DNA of 64,000 nt from NCBI GenBank assembly GCA_015657535.1, contig JADHZB010001368.1:108537-172536 (forward strand), given 5' to 3'. Made by a program: the position numbers and the translations under genes. Origin of the DNA: Nephromyces sp. MM_2019. Its lineage: Eukaryota > Apicomplexa > Aconoidasida > Nephromycida. Positions 1-11,377 of the stretch are shown here, piece after piece (the stretch's first letter is position 1; every line of letters begins with the position of its first letter). Under the pieces are notes generated by a model that worked only from the letters and a program-made list of their open reading frames with translations, was not told the origin of the DNA and ran no database searches.

Positions 1-136
1 TGTGTGTGTGTGTGTGTGCTGGAATAACATATATAGGTATGTGTGGAGTTGTATTTATGTGTGTGTGTGTGTGTGTGCTGGAATAACATATATAGGTATG
101 TGTGGAGTTGTATTTATGTGTGTGTGTGCGAGTGTG
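1..136. repeat. 60-bp tandem duplication with TG runs
   Basis: CTGGAATAACATATATAGG occurs at 19 and again at 79, each followed by the same TGTGGAGTTGTATTTATG stretch and a TG run. The unit is 60 bp, about two copies. It lies in the intron just before the first visible RPA1 exon. Confidence 0.9.
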
Positions 137-191
137 TGTGCTACGTTCTCTTGTTTCTGGATCAAGCAAGTTTCCTCAAATTTCTTTGTAG

Positions 192-3100
192 GTTTGATTT
201 CGTTCCCATAAAAGTTATTAATGATAAGGAGGCCGGGAGTATGGTCGATCTTCTTGCTGTGGTCTCCAGTTTCAAGATTGTTCAGCAGCTAACGTTGCGG
301 GTAATTAAACAAGTTTCTACAGCTTCTTCACTGTGTGTGTGCAGATACGATCTATTTCTCGTACTTTCTACCATCCTTTTGCGATTACTCGTATGTGTTT
401 TGTGGTGTGTGATATTCTTCACTTTCTGAAGATGATATTTTGATTAGATATTGAATACCACCGGCTTTCTCAGTGTGCATGATATTCTCCACTTTATAGA
501 GATTATATTTCTTTGTTTTAAGCACCGTGTGCTACGCCTCTTTCCGCCATCTGCTTTGTTCAGCTGCTGTCTTATCATCCTTATTTTGTGTGTGTGTCTG
601 AAAATCCTTGCGTTTTCAGAATGGCCAGCAGACAGAAAAGAGAGATATCACTCTTCTTGATAGCTCAGGTTTCTCTATATCTCTAACGATGTGGGGGGAG
701 AAGCATTCAGTGCTTTCTGATCAGGAGCTCGCTAAGCAGCCAATCATTGCAGTTAAAGGTGAAGAATGAGCTTAATTACCCAAAGTATAGGTTTATGCCG
801 TATGTGTGTGTGTGTGTGTTTCTGACTGACTTTCGAGGCATGGCTGTTTTTGAGTTGTTTTGCATGCGTATTTGTGTCTGCTTTTTCGTGTTGGTCTGTA
901 TTTGGATGAGCATGCTTAATTTAGTGTGTGTGTGTGTGTGTGTTGTGCTCATAGTTTGACTCAGTGTGCGCTCTGCCCGTGCTTAAATCAGTGTGTGTTA
1001 TATCCATAATTTAGCTCAGCATGTGTGTGTGTCTTATGCCCGCCGTTGACTCACTTTGTATAAATTTTGTGCGCATATTTGACTCCGTTTTTATGTGTTT
1101 CTTTCTCTGCGTGTAATGCCCCTATTTGACTCCGTTTTTGTGTGTGTCTGTTTTGTTTTTCTCCTTGTATAGGCTCTTTTGAAATTTTGTGTGTGCTTAT
1201 TTTTTTTTACAGCTATAGGCAAGAAATTTCTTGCCATTGTGTGTGTGTGTGTGCTAATACTTCTTTTTATGCCATATTCCTTGCTTTTTCCTCAAAATTT
1301 GCACCGTTCATGAATTTTTTTGAGCGAGGTACTATTTGTGTGTGAAGTGCGAAGTATATGAATTACTGTGTGTGTGTGTAGTAATATCGGTGTGTGTGAA
1401 ATGCCACATATGTGAATTTTTGTGTATAGGAATTACTGTGTGTGTGCAGTAATATCGGTGTGTGTGAAATGCCACATATGTGAATTTTTGTGTATATGAA
1501 TTACTGTGTGTGTGCAGTAATATCGGTGTGTGAAGTACTATCTGTGTGTGTGTATGTTGGTCAGCTAACTGTCGCAAGCTTCTTTATTTGTAGAGCTTCC
1601 TTGTGTGTGGATTATTAGGGGCAAAGATAGGCGATTGGCAGGGTAGAAAGTTGGATACCTTATCATCTACTCGTATAGAAGTCGCTACTGATGATATTCC
1701 TGGGGTGATGATGTTGAGAAATTGGTGGAAGACGGTAATTTGGATGATTTTTTGGAAATGCTGTGTGTGCGTGAGGTACTCTATGTTTGTGAATTTCTGT
1801 GTGTGTGCAGTGCGATTTATGTGAAGCACTATCGGTGTTTGAAGTGCTGTGTGTGTGTGTGTGTTGATCTGCTACGCTTTTTGAATATCTCTCTCTGATC
1901 ATCTTTGATAATGTGTGTGTCGCTAGTTCATCATTTGACTTTCAGGCAGCTTGACTGCCGCGTTGCTTATACGGCTTTTGTTGTGCGCGTTTTAGTTAAA
2001 TATCAGAGCTTTAAAAGAACCGCGAAAAACATCTAACTAGAAGATATTTGCGTGTACATACACCAGAAGAGTGGCGGTTGAGAGGGTTAGATAGTTTGAA
2101 AGAGCGACTTATGTATGCTCCATGTATATGTCATCAATCCATCTACTTCATCATCTTCTTTGGCTGATTTAGCTTCTTCTTCTTCTTCTTCATCTGAATC
2201 ATCTCCCTCATCACAATCGTCATGAGTTCGTTCACACTAAACACCTGTGGTGTGTGTTGTTCTTAAATTTACTCTCTTCCCCTCAATAATGCTTGTGGTG
2301 TCTTCTTCAGTGCTTTTTATATTCAATACTATAGTTGCTTATTACTTCCGCAAATACACATACACACGCGAGTACACGCACACACGCGTAAGCATACATA
2401 CCAACACACTCACGCGCTCCTATGAATCGCTCTTCAGCGTTGTTAACATTTTCCTGTTTTTTGCCTTGAAAAACGCTTTTCTTTTTGCTGTGCATGCCAC
2501 GCACACATACACACACTTTGTAGGAGGGAAGTGGAATTGTTCCTTGTAGCATTACTGTCTCAAAAGATGCAGTAGGCTCCAGCCAATGCAAGAGCATTGA
2601 GGAGATTACGAAGGAGGCCTCAAGTGCAGATGCTTTACTACGTAAGCTTGGCTTCTGCTTGCCTAAACTCTCAATAAAATGCGAGTTTTCCTACTGTATA
2701 CACTGCAATGGTTGCATTATCCTTTGTGTGTGCGAATCTACGTGTTTGGATCTGCGTTTGTGTGTGAACCATTTTGTGTATATGAATCTCTTGGTGTGTG
2801 TTAATCTATATTTGTGAGTATGTTAGTTTGTATCTCTTTGTCTGTGCATCCTTTTGTGTTTGTAACCCTTTCGTGCGTGTCTAGATATTTTGCTTAATGC
2901 AGAAGCTTCACTTTAGGCCTAGCATCATAACTTTGCGAGTTCGCATAGATTCCGCTTTTTTTCTCTTCTTCTTGCCCTTATTCTACGAATGATTCTGCTG
3001 TTTTTGCTGCTCCTGCGTCTCCTCCTACTCCTTCAATTTCTTTGAATGCTCTGACTGGTTTGTGTTTTTTCCGCCTATAAAACTGGAAATTGAGAAGCGA

Positions 3101-6100
3101 AATTTTTTGTCAATAGTCGCAGAAAAAGGTCTCGTCTTTAACTGCCGGGCTGCAGTTGAGAGAATAAATGAAGACAAATTCAGCTGGCCGTAAGTGATGT
3201 GTTTCAAAAGCCAAAATTTTTCGATATTTTTTTGTTTTCCTGATGCTATATGTGTGTGGAAAGGTGTTGATTTGGCTGCGTTGGTGTGTGTATATGCTCA
3301 TTTTGCTGCCTATGCTTCACTTTATCTTTATACCTTGATTTGCCCATATCTGATGGCTCATCTTCTGGTCCATCTGCATGTCTGCCAATCCTCCTCTCTA
3401 TCCATCTGTCTAGTCTTGTGTGTAGATATCTTTTATTTTTATGTTTATCATTTTTTTTTTGATGAAACTGGGGCGTTTGCTATCCAAACTAGCACCTTTA
3501 GCTCTCTTTGCTCGCGATAAGAGGAACTGATTGAGCACACAATATTTCATCTGCGTCTTCACGGCGTTTTTCTTTGATTTTCGCTGTTTTTTCTGCATCT
3601 TCACGGTATTTCTTTTTATTTTTCACTGTTTGTTTGCAGAGCTTGCCCAGATTGCAAGAGGAAAATGATAGAACAACATATGGCTGAGACCTCGACAGTG
3701 TGGGTGTGTGCTGGCTGCTCAAAGTCTTTGACTGCACCAAATCATACGTAAGGGCGTACGTTTAGATATTTTTTTCCTGCATCTGCTCTTGTATATCTGT
3801 GTACTGATTCTTTTGTTTTCCATTCTGATTGATGCTCCTGGTGTTTTTCAGTTTTTACTGCATCATTTCCTGCTCAGATTCTCTTTGTTTTTTTTGGTGA
3901 TTTTTTGTGAAGATGAGACTTTAAACCCTAAACCCTAATATTTTGCTTTAGTCACTTTTTCTGTAACCCATACTGTGTGTGTGTATCTTTATGCAGGTAC
4001 ATGTTAAATATGAATATTGTCGACTCAACGGGTTCTCTGAAGTGCTCTTTTATCGGAGATAAGGCGGAGGTAAGCGTGTGTAGCTTGTTCGATACTGTGA
4101 AAGTGGCAAGAAACCAAAGAAAGGCGTTTTTTATGTGTTTTTTTAGAATCTGATTATAGTTAATATGAGCATTGCAATACGCTCTTTTCTGTTTTTGAGA
4201 GCTCATTTTGTGTGTGTGTGTGTGTTATAAGACTTGTTGATAGGCATTGAATCCTTTGCATGTGTTTTAGTTTTGTAGAAATATTTCCAACACACACACA
4301 CTGCTAAAGTCGCCCTACGTTCTAGACCGAGATTAGCACAGAGCGTTAAAAGCTAGTTGAGTAAAAATAAAGGGAAGGACTTTATTATTGCGATAAGCAG
4401 GCTTATATTTGCAGAAAATTTAAAGTAGCTTTCCTGCCATGAATTTTCAATGTGTGTGTGTTTTGCTGCATATGTTTTACCCTTTAAACTCTCTCCCCCC
4501 CAAGCTATCAAGGAAGGATTTCGTTACTGTACTTCATCTAGAGGGTTTGCCTTTGTCTAGTACATAAAGTACATCGAATTTCTTGTTTAATTCGCGGCTT
4601 TATAGGCCTTTTTGGGAAGATACACCTCATGATTTAGGGTTATAGTTAGAATACACCTAACACACGGGCTGTTTGGCTTTGCTTTAGAGCCTCTAACCTG
4701 CATAGCTACGCTGAGTATCCTTTTTGTCTCATATTGGAATATTTACTCAGTACGGACAGTGCAGTGTGGCGAAATAGCCCGTTTTTTCGAGGTTTATTTG
4801 CGTGAAATTGCAGTGAATTGGTGGATACTCTAGTGTGTGTTATATCGCTTCAAAACACGCCTAAATAGCGCATTTTTTCGAGGTTTATTTGTGTGAAAGT
4901 GTAGGAAATCGACGTCTTCCTCTATAGCGTGTTTCATATCACTTTGTGGAATCACATGATCTATTTTAAGTCAAAAGCATTTTTCCTGCAGGAGCTTATG
5001 GGTGGTACAAAGGCTACTACCCTTATAGGATTGCAGGACGATGCTTCTATGGATGAAAAAGGAAGAGTATTTCATGATGTCTTCATGGATGTGTGCTTTA
5101 CGGTAATTTAGCAAGCTGCCCTTTTTTTGTCTGAACTAGTGAGATGCACAAATTGTTTTAAGCTTTTTAATTAAAGCATTAGTGAGTAGTATACTAGTGG
5201 ATTCCGTTTTAACTTTGGGCCTGCCGAAGCAAATCTATGGAGATAAATGGAAATGTTTTGCCATGTAGCTCATTATCGCCGTCAGATGCTTCACTTTGTC
5301 TTGCAGGAAACACACATAAACTATCCACGTACGCGAAAATTATCCAGAGACACGAGTATCCACGCAGACGAAAACAGTGCACACACCACGAAAGCGATCC
5401 ACACACCACAAAAACAGTCCGCACACCGCGAAAGTGATCCACACAACACAATAACAGTCCACACACCACAAAGGTGAAGTAGATAAACAAAAGAGTGAAC
5501 AGCGATGCAGTAGGGATCGTTTTCTTTAAGAAATTTTTTTTCATCTTAAAGGCTTTTCTTTGGGCACTCGTTTGTAGCAAGTGCAGATTTTGGGGTTGAC
5601 TAGCTTTTTTACGAGAAAAAACCTCTACGAATTGAATAATTTAATAGCTAGACCTCTCTGAATTCCTGTTTTAATGGTGTGTGTGGGAGTTTTGCTGTTT
5701 CATGTTTTTTTATGTGTGCCATTTTGATTTTTATGCAATTTTGCAGGAGTGGATATTCCGTATTCAAGCAAAATCTGAAACATATATGGATGCCACCAAG
5801 ACTAAATACGTAAGTAATTTCGACGAAATCCTTGTTGAGTTTTGTTTCTAAAGTTAACCATACGTGGAAGGGAATGTGGCACTTATTCTCAGTTTTTGAG
5901 GAGGAATTTTAATATGAATCTACTCTTTTTCAAACATTTTCCATTGTTTGTCTTTTCTTGAGCTCTAGCTGTGAAATCGAGCTTTTTGGCTATTTCACGT
6001 GTGTAAACTCAGCAGCTCTCTGTGCATCACTTTGAGTTCAAAACAGAGCTATTTCATTTTTATCCAACTCCTTTCTTGCGAAATGCTTCAAGTCTGGCGA

Positions 6101-6285
6101 TTATGGCCTTTGTTTGGACGTTTTTCATTCTTTTATTACCTATTTCGTCGTGAAATGCCCCCTTCACTCCCTTCCAAATCTTTGTTGTGTAGAAGATATT
6201 TCAAGCCACATCAGTGGTCAGCAGATTGTCTGAAGATTTGGAGGAGCTGCTAGCTTCCCTTAAAACGAATCTCAAGGCTGCATGA
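192..6285 (+). CDS. RPA1: Replication protein A large subunit (RPA1/RPA70), 3' part, multi-exon
   Basis: Single-stranded-DNA-binding subunit of the nuclear RPA trimer, used in replication, repair and recombination. Exons seen: 192-300, 620-758, 1619-1734, 2550-2641, about 3095-3189, 3640-3747, 3997-4069, 4992-5102, 5747-5809 and 6193-6285 (TGA). The first exon reads FDFVPIKVINDKEAGSMVDL, matching the start of OB-fold domain B; the third reads AKIGDWQGRKLDTLSSTRI. Domain C carries a zinc ribbon: PACPDCKRK, then WVCAGC, giving two CxxC pairs. The C-terminus includes ELMGGTKA and EWIFRIQAKSETY. Phases agree at all junctions except 2641 to 3095, so one small exon or a shifted splice site is probably missing there; an exon in the Ser-rich stretch near 2130-2225 is also possible. 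The N-terminal domain and domain A lie before position 1. Family assignment is firm; the individual borders are inferred. Confidence 0.9.
1360..1560. repeat. 68-70-bp tandem repeat in an RPA1 intron
   Basis: GAATTACTGTGTGTG starts at 1360, 1430 and 1498. Each copy continues into AGTAATATCGGTGTGTG and, in the first two, GAAATGCCACATATGTG. About 2.7 copies, all inside the intron between the 620-758 and 1619-1734 exons. Confidence 0.9.
3926..3938. repeat. Short interstitial telomere-like motif
   Basis: CCCTAAACCCTAA is just under two units of the TTTAGGG-type telomere repeat (complement strand), inside an RPA1 intron. A single TTTAGGGTTA on the opposite strand lies near 4632. Too short to be more than a chance or ancient remnant. 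Confidence 0.5.
4772..4901. repeat. 39-bp direct repeat pair
   Basis: Two copies, 4772-4810 and 4863-4901, share the core TTTTTTCGAGGTTTATTTG and differ at about four positions. Both lie in the intron ahead of the RPA1 exon at 4992. Confidence 0.85.
5310..5478. repeat. CA-rich degenerate tandem repeat in an RPA1 intron
   Basis: A roughly 20-bp unit of the form CCACACACCACAAAAACAGT recurs with variation. It lies on the + strand of a sense-oriented intron (5103-5746) and faces a TG run near 5676, the reverse of the usual TG-then-CA order seen elsewhere. Confidence 0.8.
5883..5983 (+). repeat. Left arm of a 101-bp inverted repeat
   Basis: This arm begins TTATTCTCAGTTTTTGAGGA. Read against the reverse complement of 6285-6385 it matches over about 101 positions with roughly 13 mismatches and no gap by my hand alignment. 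It lies in the last RPA1 intron, upstream of the terminal exon. Confidence 0.9.
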
Positions 6286-6385
6286 GACCGATTTCACCAC
6301 TAGAGCTGAAGAAAAGACAAGTAATGAAGAATGTTTGAAAAAGAGTGGGTTCATTTTGAAATTCCTCCTCAAAAACTGAGAATAA
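6285..6385 (-). repeat. Right arm of a 101-bp inverted repeat
   Basis: The arm starts at the last base of the RPA1 stop codon and ends CTGAGAATAA. It is the inverted partner of 5883-5983. The two arms enclose about 300 bp holding the whole terminal RPA1 exon (6193-6285). Confidence 0.9.
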
Positions 6386-8860
6386 TCAACTGACGGCAAA
6401 GTTAAACCAACACAGCTGTTATTTACACAGTTTGAAATTTTTGAAGAACCAGTACATGAATCTTCTATGAAGAAAAATGAATCTGAGAGGGATCGATGCA
6501 GATATATGTACTTTTGCTCTGTGCAGATTATAAGATAGGCTAATATCATTACGATATGAGCATTTCTTCTCCGTTTCCTAAACGTTGAGCCCCAAGATAC
6601 TACCCTCTTGTAGTTCGTACTAGTTTCGCCTGTTGGTTTCATTTTATTTTTTTAATATTAGGCCTCACAGGTGGTATGAGCTTTGTTTGCACTTTCAACT
6701 TACTTCATCTGTTTAGAATTCCACGTGTTGCAGGTAGTATTTTCGCTTCTGAAATCTAAAAAATTGCGTATTTTTTTTAAGTTTAATGAGCTTCTCTGCG
6801 AATAATATTTTGGTACCTTCATTGTGATACTCTTTTTCAAGCGTGACAACGCTTATGCTTTTAGTGCCGGCGCTTAGCTATCACAACATTTGGAGTGCTA
6901 TGGTTTATACGCTTCAGCGCATTGGGCTATAGTCTTCAAGTTTTCTTGCTCTCTTTTTCTGCTTCTTCCACCTTTTTCCTCGTATTATGGGGTGGGTGTT
7001 TTTAATATTCTAAAAGTCTCCCAAGCCCTCACTTGGTTATGCAACGAACTAAAGGTATTTTGGGAGTGCTACCCGGAAGCGAAACAAAATTTGCTATGCG
7101 TTTTACCGAGGGCTATGAGTTGCATGATGAAATGATGATGAACGTTCCCGGACTCAGGTTCTTAGGTGCTCGTTATGGCTTCCGCACATGGGTATTGCGG
7201 GATGTGCCCAAAGATTGAGCGGGTGAAACTAGTGCGAGACAGGGTAGTATCTAGGGGCTTGACTTGGGTATCAAACAAGAAATGTGCATATAGGTGAGAT
7301 GGGCCTAATGAAACGTGTCGACGACACCGCACTGAACTTGCTTGTGCATACAACGAGGTTATTTTGAAGCGCAAAATGTTGTATAACAACGTGGGGAGTG
7401 ATTAGGTTATAGACAGGATCCTCGCTAAAATATTAGCATTGTTTCTCTCAAGCAGGTATAAGTGATATTTTTGATAATAGCAAGCTGCCATCGAAGGTTT
7501 GCTTTTTGTGGTTTCTTATTAATCATGATTCGACGATGTGGCAGCTCTCTGCCTGATTTCGCGCTCTGCTGTAGCATCTTCCCGGCTTCTTCATCTCTAG
7601 TAGTGCCCGTTCTGCTAATAAACAGTGATAATTCCGTTAGGTGCTTTCTTTGCAACTTTTGGCCGGCCGCTTAACTGTAGTTGAAATGATTATCGCAGTG
7701 AGCAATGTGGTGGCTTAATCACACAGAATTTAGCAGACACCGTCTCGTACATTACCAATAACCAGTGTCCATGATAAGGGGTATGTTTCTCTCGGAAATG
7801 AAGCATTAGATCGCGCATGATTTCCGTGATAGTGTTAGGTTCTAGCACTAACTCTCATCTTGCTACTTTATCGATGAAATAACTAGCTTCGAATTGATTT
7901 CAGCGGAATTCAGTTGTACCAACAAAAATGCCCCTATACCCGCATGGGTACACCACCGTCATTGATGGCGAGTGCCACTCTTTTCATTCCGCGGAAATAC
8001 CATGACATCCGCACACGCGAGAAAAACGCAAAAATACGCGGTACTCAGATTACAAGTACCCTGGCACCCATTGCAATACTTTTTTTAACTTGCCGACTTT
8101 GCGGCTTATACATACTCCTGCAGCTTACCATGTTTTGTAGCAATCGTGGGCTTGCACCACTTTCTCAGGTGAGGATGCTTAAAGTATCAATGTAAACTAG
8201 CGAGAGAGCTGTCTGCCTGTAGCTACCAATCTAAGCTAGTAAGAAAGTTGTTTTTCCCCTGCTATCGAGGCAAACTAGTAGAAGAGAGTTACGTTATTAC
8301 CCGCAACTGGCACATTGTCATTGGATATGCAAGACAGCCCACTAACTACAAAAATCTCCAACTCGGCCGAAACTGGCGCAGTCCTGCCAAAAGCTTAGCT
8401 TGGTTGTATAAAAATCAAAGAGATCAATCCCATAAAAAGAGATATGAATTCACTAAAAGCATTACTTGCCAAAGTTGCCACGGGGTAGTCGCCCTGCAGT
8501 AGTGTGCTGATCTCACTTTTTCACGATCCTAACATCTAAAGCCGGACGCTGATTTCTACCCTCTTGAACTTCATAATAACTCTGCTCCCCACCTCTGAGT
8601 GGGTTACAATGCTCGTTGTTCAATGTACCAGGACGATTTTTTATCCAGCATAAAAAGAACTAAAAGTGGTATACTTGCGTGTGCACTCTGCGAACTAAAC
8701 TAGTTAGGATATCAGCGAGATGACTTAGTTCACCCAGCTCGCCCTAGCAAGCCTTTCATTCAAGAAATTTCAAGTACAAGATTAGCGGGGGTACTATGAT
8801 TCCAGAGTTGCCAGAAGTCCATCCACTCAGTGCTTCACCTCGCGTTCGGCGCTTTGTTAG

Positions 8861-8976
8861 ACCAGTGATTTCATCAGTTGAGAACCTTGCTCAACCAGTG
8901 ATTTCATCAGTTGAGAACCTTGCTCAACCAGTGATTTCATCAGTTGAGAACCTTGCTCAACCAGTGATTTCATCAG
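8861..8976. repeat. 33-bp minisatellite, 3.5 copies
   Basis: The unit begins ACCAGTGATTTCATCAGTTG and ends AGAACCTTGCTCA. Copies start at 8861, 8894, 8927 and 8960; the last is cut after 17 bases. Copies are essentially identical. The unit is a multiple of three and stays open on both strands (frames 8796-9026 + and 8857-9051 -), but neither frame looks like a gene. Confidence 0.97.
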
Positions 8977-10346
8977 GGCCCCCCAACAGTCAAGTAACCT
9001 CACCGGTTGAGCACTTTCCCGAGTGACTTCATCGAAAGAGCGCACCACCACCGGTCTAGCGGAAGAACCCAGCAGGGACCTATCCAGGCAGTGAGTAAGG
9101 CTACGGGTGCAACCGCTTTACCACTTCAAAAGGTTTCGGTACCTCAAATTTCTGGCAGCCATTACCGCAGGCAATTGCACGGAAGGTCAACAAAGTGTCT
9201 CGGGCTTGGGTTTATACAGTGAATCAACCGTCTTGTACCCGACCGTTGTGGCACCCATCCGTTGTGGTACCCAAACTTATAGCAGGCTGCGTATATAGAA
9301 GAGCAAATTAAGCCACCAATTTCGCAGTAGCCATCTCTCAGATCTTCATTGATACCAGTTTTGCCTCATCAATCTCTCAAGCGGTTGATAGATTTTCTAG
9401 TCCTACAACTTAGTAACGGTCCACTCCTGATGCCTTCTAACCATACATCCCCTGTGGTATCATTCCAGAGCCACGTGAGCGACCACATTGTACCCCTGTG
9501 AGTTCCCGTGGTGCGATAATGTAGCTCTGGGTCCACCGACCCTACATTCCCGCACCCGTGAGGGCTTGCATATCGCTATGATATGTCTGAAGAACTTGGC
9601 CATAGTGTTGCCGCCAGTAACATAGCCCCGTATGTCGATCGTTTCTCCCTCGTGCGTTTTGTGGCGTTATAACATTAAACGTACCTAAGTGCACAACAGC
9701 ATCACACCTCTGCACCACCTGCAGGAAAAAATACTGGCAATGTGCGGAGCACTTTTACTGCGAGCGACTGATTCGGCTGCCAAAAGGGCGATAATATGCA
9801 GACTCCTTGCGTGTATATATGTTATGTATGCATGTATATATATGCTGAACATATGGTATAATGAATGGGATGCCTGGAATTAATATGTTTTTATGTCTCT
9901 GTACTGCCTGTAGATGCGCTTTCCATGTCAATGTTACATAGAGAGACATCTGCGTCTATACGAAGTAATTTTTGGATCTACTTTGTTAATTTATAAATAG
10001 AAATGCTGAGCAATACACGAAATATCTTTCATTTACATCTTGAGGATTTTTGAGTGCAAACTGCATAATTATGCCAAGTCCCTTCACCGTTGCTATGTTT
10101 CAAAGGATGACGGATGACCCAGCTTACCGAACAAGGAGTCCTTATATAGAGGTGAATTTGCATATGGTTGGTTTTCTTCTCGGTTTGAGCTACTGTGGTG
10201 AGTATATATAGTGACATATAGGATACCTGTGATAATGGCAGTTGAACCTAATCGTTTGATAGAACTTATGAAATTTGATCGATGTACGTACACTGAGCCA
10301 TAGCTCTAGAAAGCAGAGATACAGCGACTTGCTTTCTGTTATTTAA

Positions 10347-10560
10347 GCTAATTCGGGGTATTTCACTACCTCTTTTTTATCTAATGCGGCTTGTTGGCTT
10401 TTGTTTTTATTTGATGCGTGGTATCTCACTACCTCTTTTTTTATCTAATTCGGTTTAGCTTGTTTTCGCTATCTAAAACGGCTTGTTGGCTCGTTTCTTT
10501 AAGCTAATGCGGGCGGGGTATCTCCCTGCTTGTTGTTTATCTAAAATGGCGTGCTGATTC
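10347..10560. repeat. Degenerate tandem repeat
   Basis: Variants of GTATCTCACTACCTCTTTTT followed by TATCTAATGCGGCTTGTTGG recur about three times with indels. No coding potential is seen. It lies about 0.8 kb upstream of the calcium-pump start. Confidence 0.7.
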
Positions 10561-11377
10561 TCTTCGATTTCCGGTTGCTTGTGGATGTTTGCGCCATGGC
10601 TCAATCGTAAGCATTGACCGTTTCTACCTTACTCCCAACCACTTGCATATCACAAGAAAACTTGGTGTTACGATCCCCTTTTTTTTATATACTTGAGGTG
10701 GAATGACTTTGTGTATGCAGTATTCCCTGTTTCATTGTCTTTGCCCCTGTTGCTTAGCAATCAGTTTTAGAAAATTGCGAAGAAATGGCAGTTTTGCGCG
10801 CTTTGCTTGCGTAAATGTTAAGACTTACTGCGTGCATTAAGGCTTCACTAGAAGAAAGCTCTTGAATTCTATTGGACTATTTTTTGTTTTTGCTTAGAAG
10901 GATTGAAAAAATCTTTGGAGTGTATCACCCTCTTCACGCCGGAGGTTGCAAATTTCCGACAGTCAACGTATTGGGGAGAAAATTTCCTCTTTTTTCGTCT
11001 AAAAATTTGCATTTAGTGGTATTCTGTGGGATAACACTCAAGCATTAATTACAAGTTGTAGCCGATGGTTTTCCCTGTGAATTGCAGCGTAGAATGATGA
11101 GGTACCACTATTAACATGTACCCCTGTACACCTAGATATTGCCATTTTCAAGAAATGAACTTAGATTGAATTTTTCATGAAACTCTTTTAGTTTAATCTC
11201 AAAGAAGCTTAATATCTACTTTAGGTAATGGCCTTTATAAAAATCTTTTATTTGTCTCTAGGGTGCTACTGTTTCTCCTTCTGCGTGCAGTTACCTTTGT
11301 AAAGGATTTGATCCCTGGAGAGACTTGTAATATTCAGTTTATATAAATTTTTTCTCAAACTAACTACCTTTTTAAGC

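Larger units (their letters stand above)
6286..11377. other. Intergenic region without a recognisable gene
   Basis: About 5.1 kb between the RPA1 stop and the calcium-pump start. Open frames are under 135 codons and none shows a family motif I know. TG and CA runs, so common inside the flanking introns, are nearly absent. The part around 8.8-9.7 kb looks more GC-rich than its surroundings. I see no tRNA or rRNA. It may hold decayed mobile DNA, but nothing identifies it. Confidence 0.6.

Noticed and set aside
6250..6642. 130-codon - strand open frame over the RPA1 3' end
   Set aside because: It runs over the inverted-repeat arm and the antisense of a real exon; no family motif.
8861..8976. 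CRISPR-like array
   Set aside because: Repeats are directly adjacent with no unique spacers, and the genome is eukaryotic: a minisatellite.
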